Shown piece by piece: positions 8,388-10,088 of a stretch of DNA of 10,088 nucleotides. Both the position numbers and the translations under genes were made by a program. The notes beneath the pieces were generated by a model. The model worked only from the letters and a program-made list of their open reading frames with translations, searched no databases and had not been told where the DNA came from. Position 1 is the stretch's first letter. Every line of letters begins with the position of its first letter. Source of the DNA: Phanerochaete sordida (taxonomy: Eukaryota > Basidiomycota > Agaricomycetes > Polyporales > Phanerochaetaceae); contig BPQB01000220.1 in the NCBI GenBank assembly GCA_019973155.2, positions 1 through 10,088 of the forward strand. The letters are read 5' to 3'.

Positions 8388-8903
8388 TTAATCTTCCAGG
8401 GGCGGTGAGCTCCCAGCGTCCTCGTCGATAGGCTGTGCAAGTGCTTGGAGTGCCTGCTCAACCTTGGCCTTTGTAGCTACGAAGGCGGCAAGCTGGGCAC
8501 CAAATATAGTGGGTATGATTGTCCTGTGCACATCCTGAAGGTAGGACGATACATCAAAACCTTAGATGAAGCGTCAGCATTACTCAAGGCTTTCCAGCAG
8601 GGCAGAACGCTACCCACCGGCGGCCTGATGAACGTCCAGGAGGAAAGATAGCACCTAAATAGCCGTCGAGGTTACGAGGTATCCTGCAGCATGACTTGAC
8701 GAAGCTGCGCCGACCCCGTCGCGAGCATCTGGCCATACGCCATCCCAGGATCCAAGCACTGGTATGTGAGTACTGATAACGGAACGTCCTCGAGAGAGGC
8801 TGTGCGACTCACCGCTAATAATAGTGGCTTGCATACGCTGCGCTGCAATCAGAGCAGCTATGCGGCGTGTATGAGTGTCTTACGGTGTTGAAAACGTCGC
8901 CAT
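8388..8903 (-). pseudogene. Multi-exon coding-like fragment, probably broken; function unknown
   Basis: Two internally consistent chains are visible. The 5' chain starts at ATG 8903 in the context caccaccATGGCG. Exons 8903-8884, 8837-8813 and 8758-8676 are joined by 46-nt and 54-nt GT-AG introns (donors GTAAGA and GTGAGT). They encode MATFSTPVCKPLLLACLDPG and then a helix-like run ending LRQVMLQDTS. The 3' chain uses exon 8654-8618, a 57-nt intron (donor GTGGGT, branch-like GCTGAC, acceptor CTAAG) and exon 8560-8388. It ends with AFVATKAKVEQALQALAQPI, an acidic tail and TAA at 8390-8388. I could not join the two chains in frame with consensus sites; a 51-nt intron from 8675 fits well but gives the wrong frame. 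Either a frameshift has broken the gene or my model is wrong. The family is not recognised. Confidence 0.3.
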
Positions 8904-9082
8904 GGTGGTGGTTGCCTGTAGAAATAATAGTGGAGCCTCGAACTCCCTCGAGCTCCTGGTATAGGTGCATCAGCAAAAAAATGAAGCGCTTGTATGCCCC
9001 GGGGAGACATACCAGCGCGTCCCCGACAGGGAATCTCTGGTATGGTCAGCCAAGACTATACCTGCCAGGTAACACCTTCCCG

Positions 9083-9136
9083 GAGCATACCTGGGTCTGC
9101 CATGACTTTAGCCGTCAGGTTCATGCAGGTATGCTC
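9083..9136. repeat. 11-bp perfect inverted repeat within an ACCTG/CAGGT cluster
   Basis: Arm gagcatacctg (9083-9093) is exactly complementary to caggtatgctc (9126-9136) across a 32-nt spacer. Nearby are acctgccaggt (9060-9070), a near-dyad ggtatggtc/gactatacc (9040-9060) and further CAGGT words near 9116 and 9136. No coding region supports an alternative explanation. Confidence 0.6.
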
Positions 9137-9294
9137 AGGTATTTGTGTACCGGTCGGGCATAGTCATGCCAGATGGCTCGGTAGCGGCTCAGTCGTGAGC
9201 GCCAGCTATGGCCCAACTGACTGCCCTGTCGCGCTGTCTCGCCTGTAGTAACACGCCGTACATCAAAATACATATATATTTACTATGAGGAAGC

Positions 9295-9612
9295 TCATAT
9301 TGACCACTCGAATTCGTCGTCGATGCGTACACCGTCCTCTCCATCCTCGGGGCCGAGCCATGGTTCGACGGTGCGGGGCGGCCGCGTTCGGATTCGTGTC
9401 GACCGCCTGGGCCCCACCGCGTCTGGACCAGCATGTGTCTCGTCTGCCTGTCCGTCCATCTCCACATCGTCCTCATCCTCGAACTGGAGCGCCTTCTCGA
9501 TCACTTCGTCTTCATCTTCATCTTCGTCTCAGTGGCGCAGCACCAGTCAAGCGCCACAAAGCTTGGCCAGTTTGTCGCCGCCATCGTAAAAGGTTGGCTG
9601 CTGCTCACGCAT
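9295..9612 (-). pseudogene. Acidic/basic C-terminal protein fragment with two in-frame TGA codons
   Basis: On the minus strand an ATG at 9612 opens a frame reading MREQQPTFYDGGDKLAKLCGA-stop. The same frame continues LVLRH-stop, then an alternating Asp/Glu run of eight residues, VIEKALQFEDEDDVEMD, a basic patch GPRRSTRIRTRPPR and an acidic end DGVRIDDEFEWSI, with the final stop at 9297-9295. The frame is uninterrupted apart from TGA at 9549-9547 and 9531-9529. Each could derive from CGA (Arg) by one C-to-T change at CpG. No intron of acceptable length removes them; the only GT-AG pair spanning both is 30 nt. The basic patch could be a nuclear or nucleic-acid-binding signal. I cannot name the family; linkers of retroelement polyproteins have similar composition, but that is only a resemblance. 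Confidence 0.4.
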
Positions 9613-9732
9613 ATGCACTGAAGATATTCAAGAGTAGAAAAGACTGTATTTGAGCGGGAAAGAGAAAAGACAGATATTGAGGTACTACGAGTCTAGGACC
9701 CCGTATACCCTTCCCCGCGCAGTCCGAGACCG

Positions 9733-9882
9733 GTCTTGACCGGTCCTCCACGGTCATCTCTTCGCCGCCATCATACAAGGACCAGGACCGGGACCAAGAC
9801 AGGACCGCTATGGGACCGGACCAGGAGCAGTCCTATAGCAGTCCGGTCCAGTCCAGTCCTCGGTCGTCCCGCAGACCGGACC
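9733..9882. repeat. Second GGTCC/GGACC repeat array
   Basis: About nine GGTCC/GGACC pentamers lie between 9733 and 9882, with runs such as aggaccaggaccgggacc and the imperfect dyad ctatgggac/gtcctatag. It shares words such as ggaccgggacc with the array at 8087-8286, so the two are probably copies or relics of one repeat family. Confidence 0.65.
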
Positions 9883-10088
9883 TTCAAACACTATCTCCAT
9901 CGTCGCTTTCCGTCGTACCCTCCGCCGCCGCGACAAGAAGTCGCCGCAGCCGTCGACGCACCCCCGCGACTTTCGGGCGCCTCGGGCGCCACGCCGCCAC
10001 TGGCATAGCTTGACGTCATGCGAACTCGCCGTCGAGCTCTTCCCTTCCCCCCACGCAACAGTCGCTCTGCTTGCGGTGCTCACGCCGT
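9883..10088. other. GC-rich right edge, open on both strands and cut by the window end
   Basis: The plus strand is open with an Arg/Ser/Pro-rich translation to about 10013. The minus strand is open from 10083 to 9808. Neither is recognised. A perfect TGACGTCA (a CRE-like ATF/CREB site) lies at 10011-10018 and overlaps an ATG at 10018. A gene may begin beyond the edge, but nothing here proves it. Confidence 0.3.

Overview
The window looks like accessory, repeat-rich DNA from a filamentous fungus, most likely a basidiomycete (Agaricomycetes). The evidence is one well-resolved gene whose seven introns are all 47 to 72 nt long, with GT-AG borders and no splice sites outside that range, and whose product belongs to the fungal/animal SUV39 (Clr4/DIM-5) histone methyltransferase family. 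Nothing in the window looks bacterial: open frames that begin at GTG or TTG in a six-frame translation are mostly exons or chance frames. I saw no rRNA, tRNA or CRISPR array.

Layout. Positions 1 to 675 hold the 3' end of a plus-strand coding region that enters from the left. It carries an in-frame 129-nt (43-residue) tandem repeat: two almost identical copies, a third that diverges after 80 nt, and a decayed fourth. Past its TAG stop, coding-like sequence continues, first in frame and then shifted, to about 806. Positions 807 to 2580 hold no gene I can support, apart from open frames and one TATA-like site. A GC-rich block at about 2130 to 2910 is open on both strands. A two-exon minus-strand reading with a pyrimidine-rich leader (2580 to 2983) is possible there. 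Positions 3000 to 5050 have no recognisable gene, only a TATA-like site and small hairpins.

Positions 5052 to 6769 (plus) hold the one confident gene: an 8-exon, 441-residue pre-SET/SET/post-SET protein of the H3K9 methyltransferase type. All zinc-binding cysteines and the NHSC motif are present. However, an active-site tyrosine is replaced by cysteine and the 'F/Y switch' position is isoleucine, so it may be an altered or inactive paralogue. One of its exons is only 15 nt.

From about 7300 to the right end the DNA is mosaic and repeat-like. There are GGTCC/GGACC palindrome arrays at about 8087 to 8286 and 9733 to 9882, a short tandem duplication, GGTCAC repeats and an inverted-repeat cluster near 9083 to 9136. 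Two fragments of minus-strand coding-like sequence (8388 to 8903 and 9295 to 9612) lie between or next to the arrays and look broken. No operon-like cooperation is visible. The only functional link I can suggest is a heterochromatin-type methyltransferase embedded in decayed, repeat-rich sequence, and that is an inference from location only.
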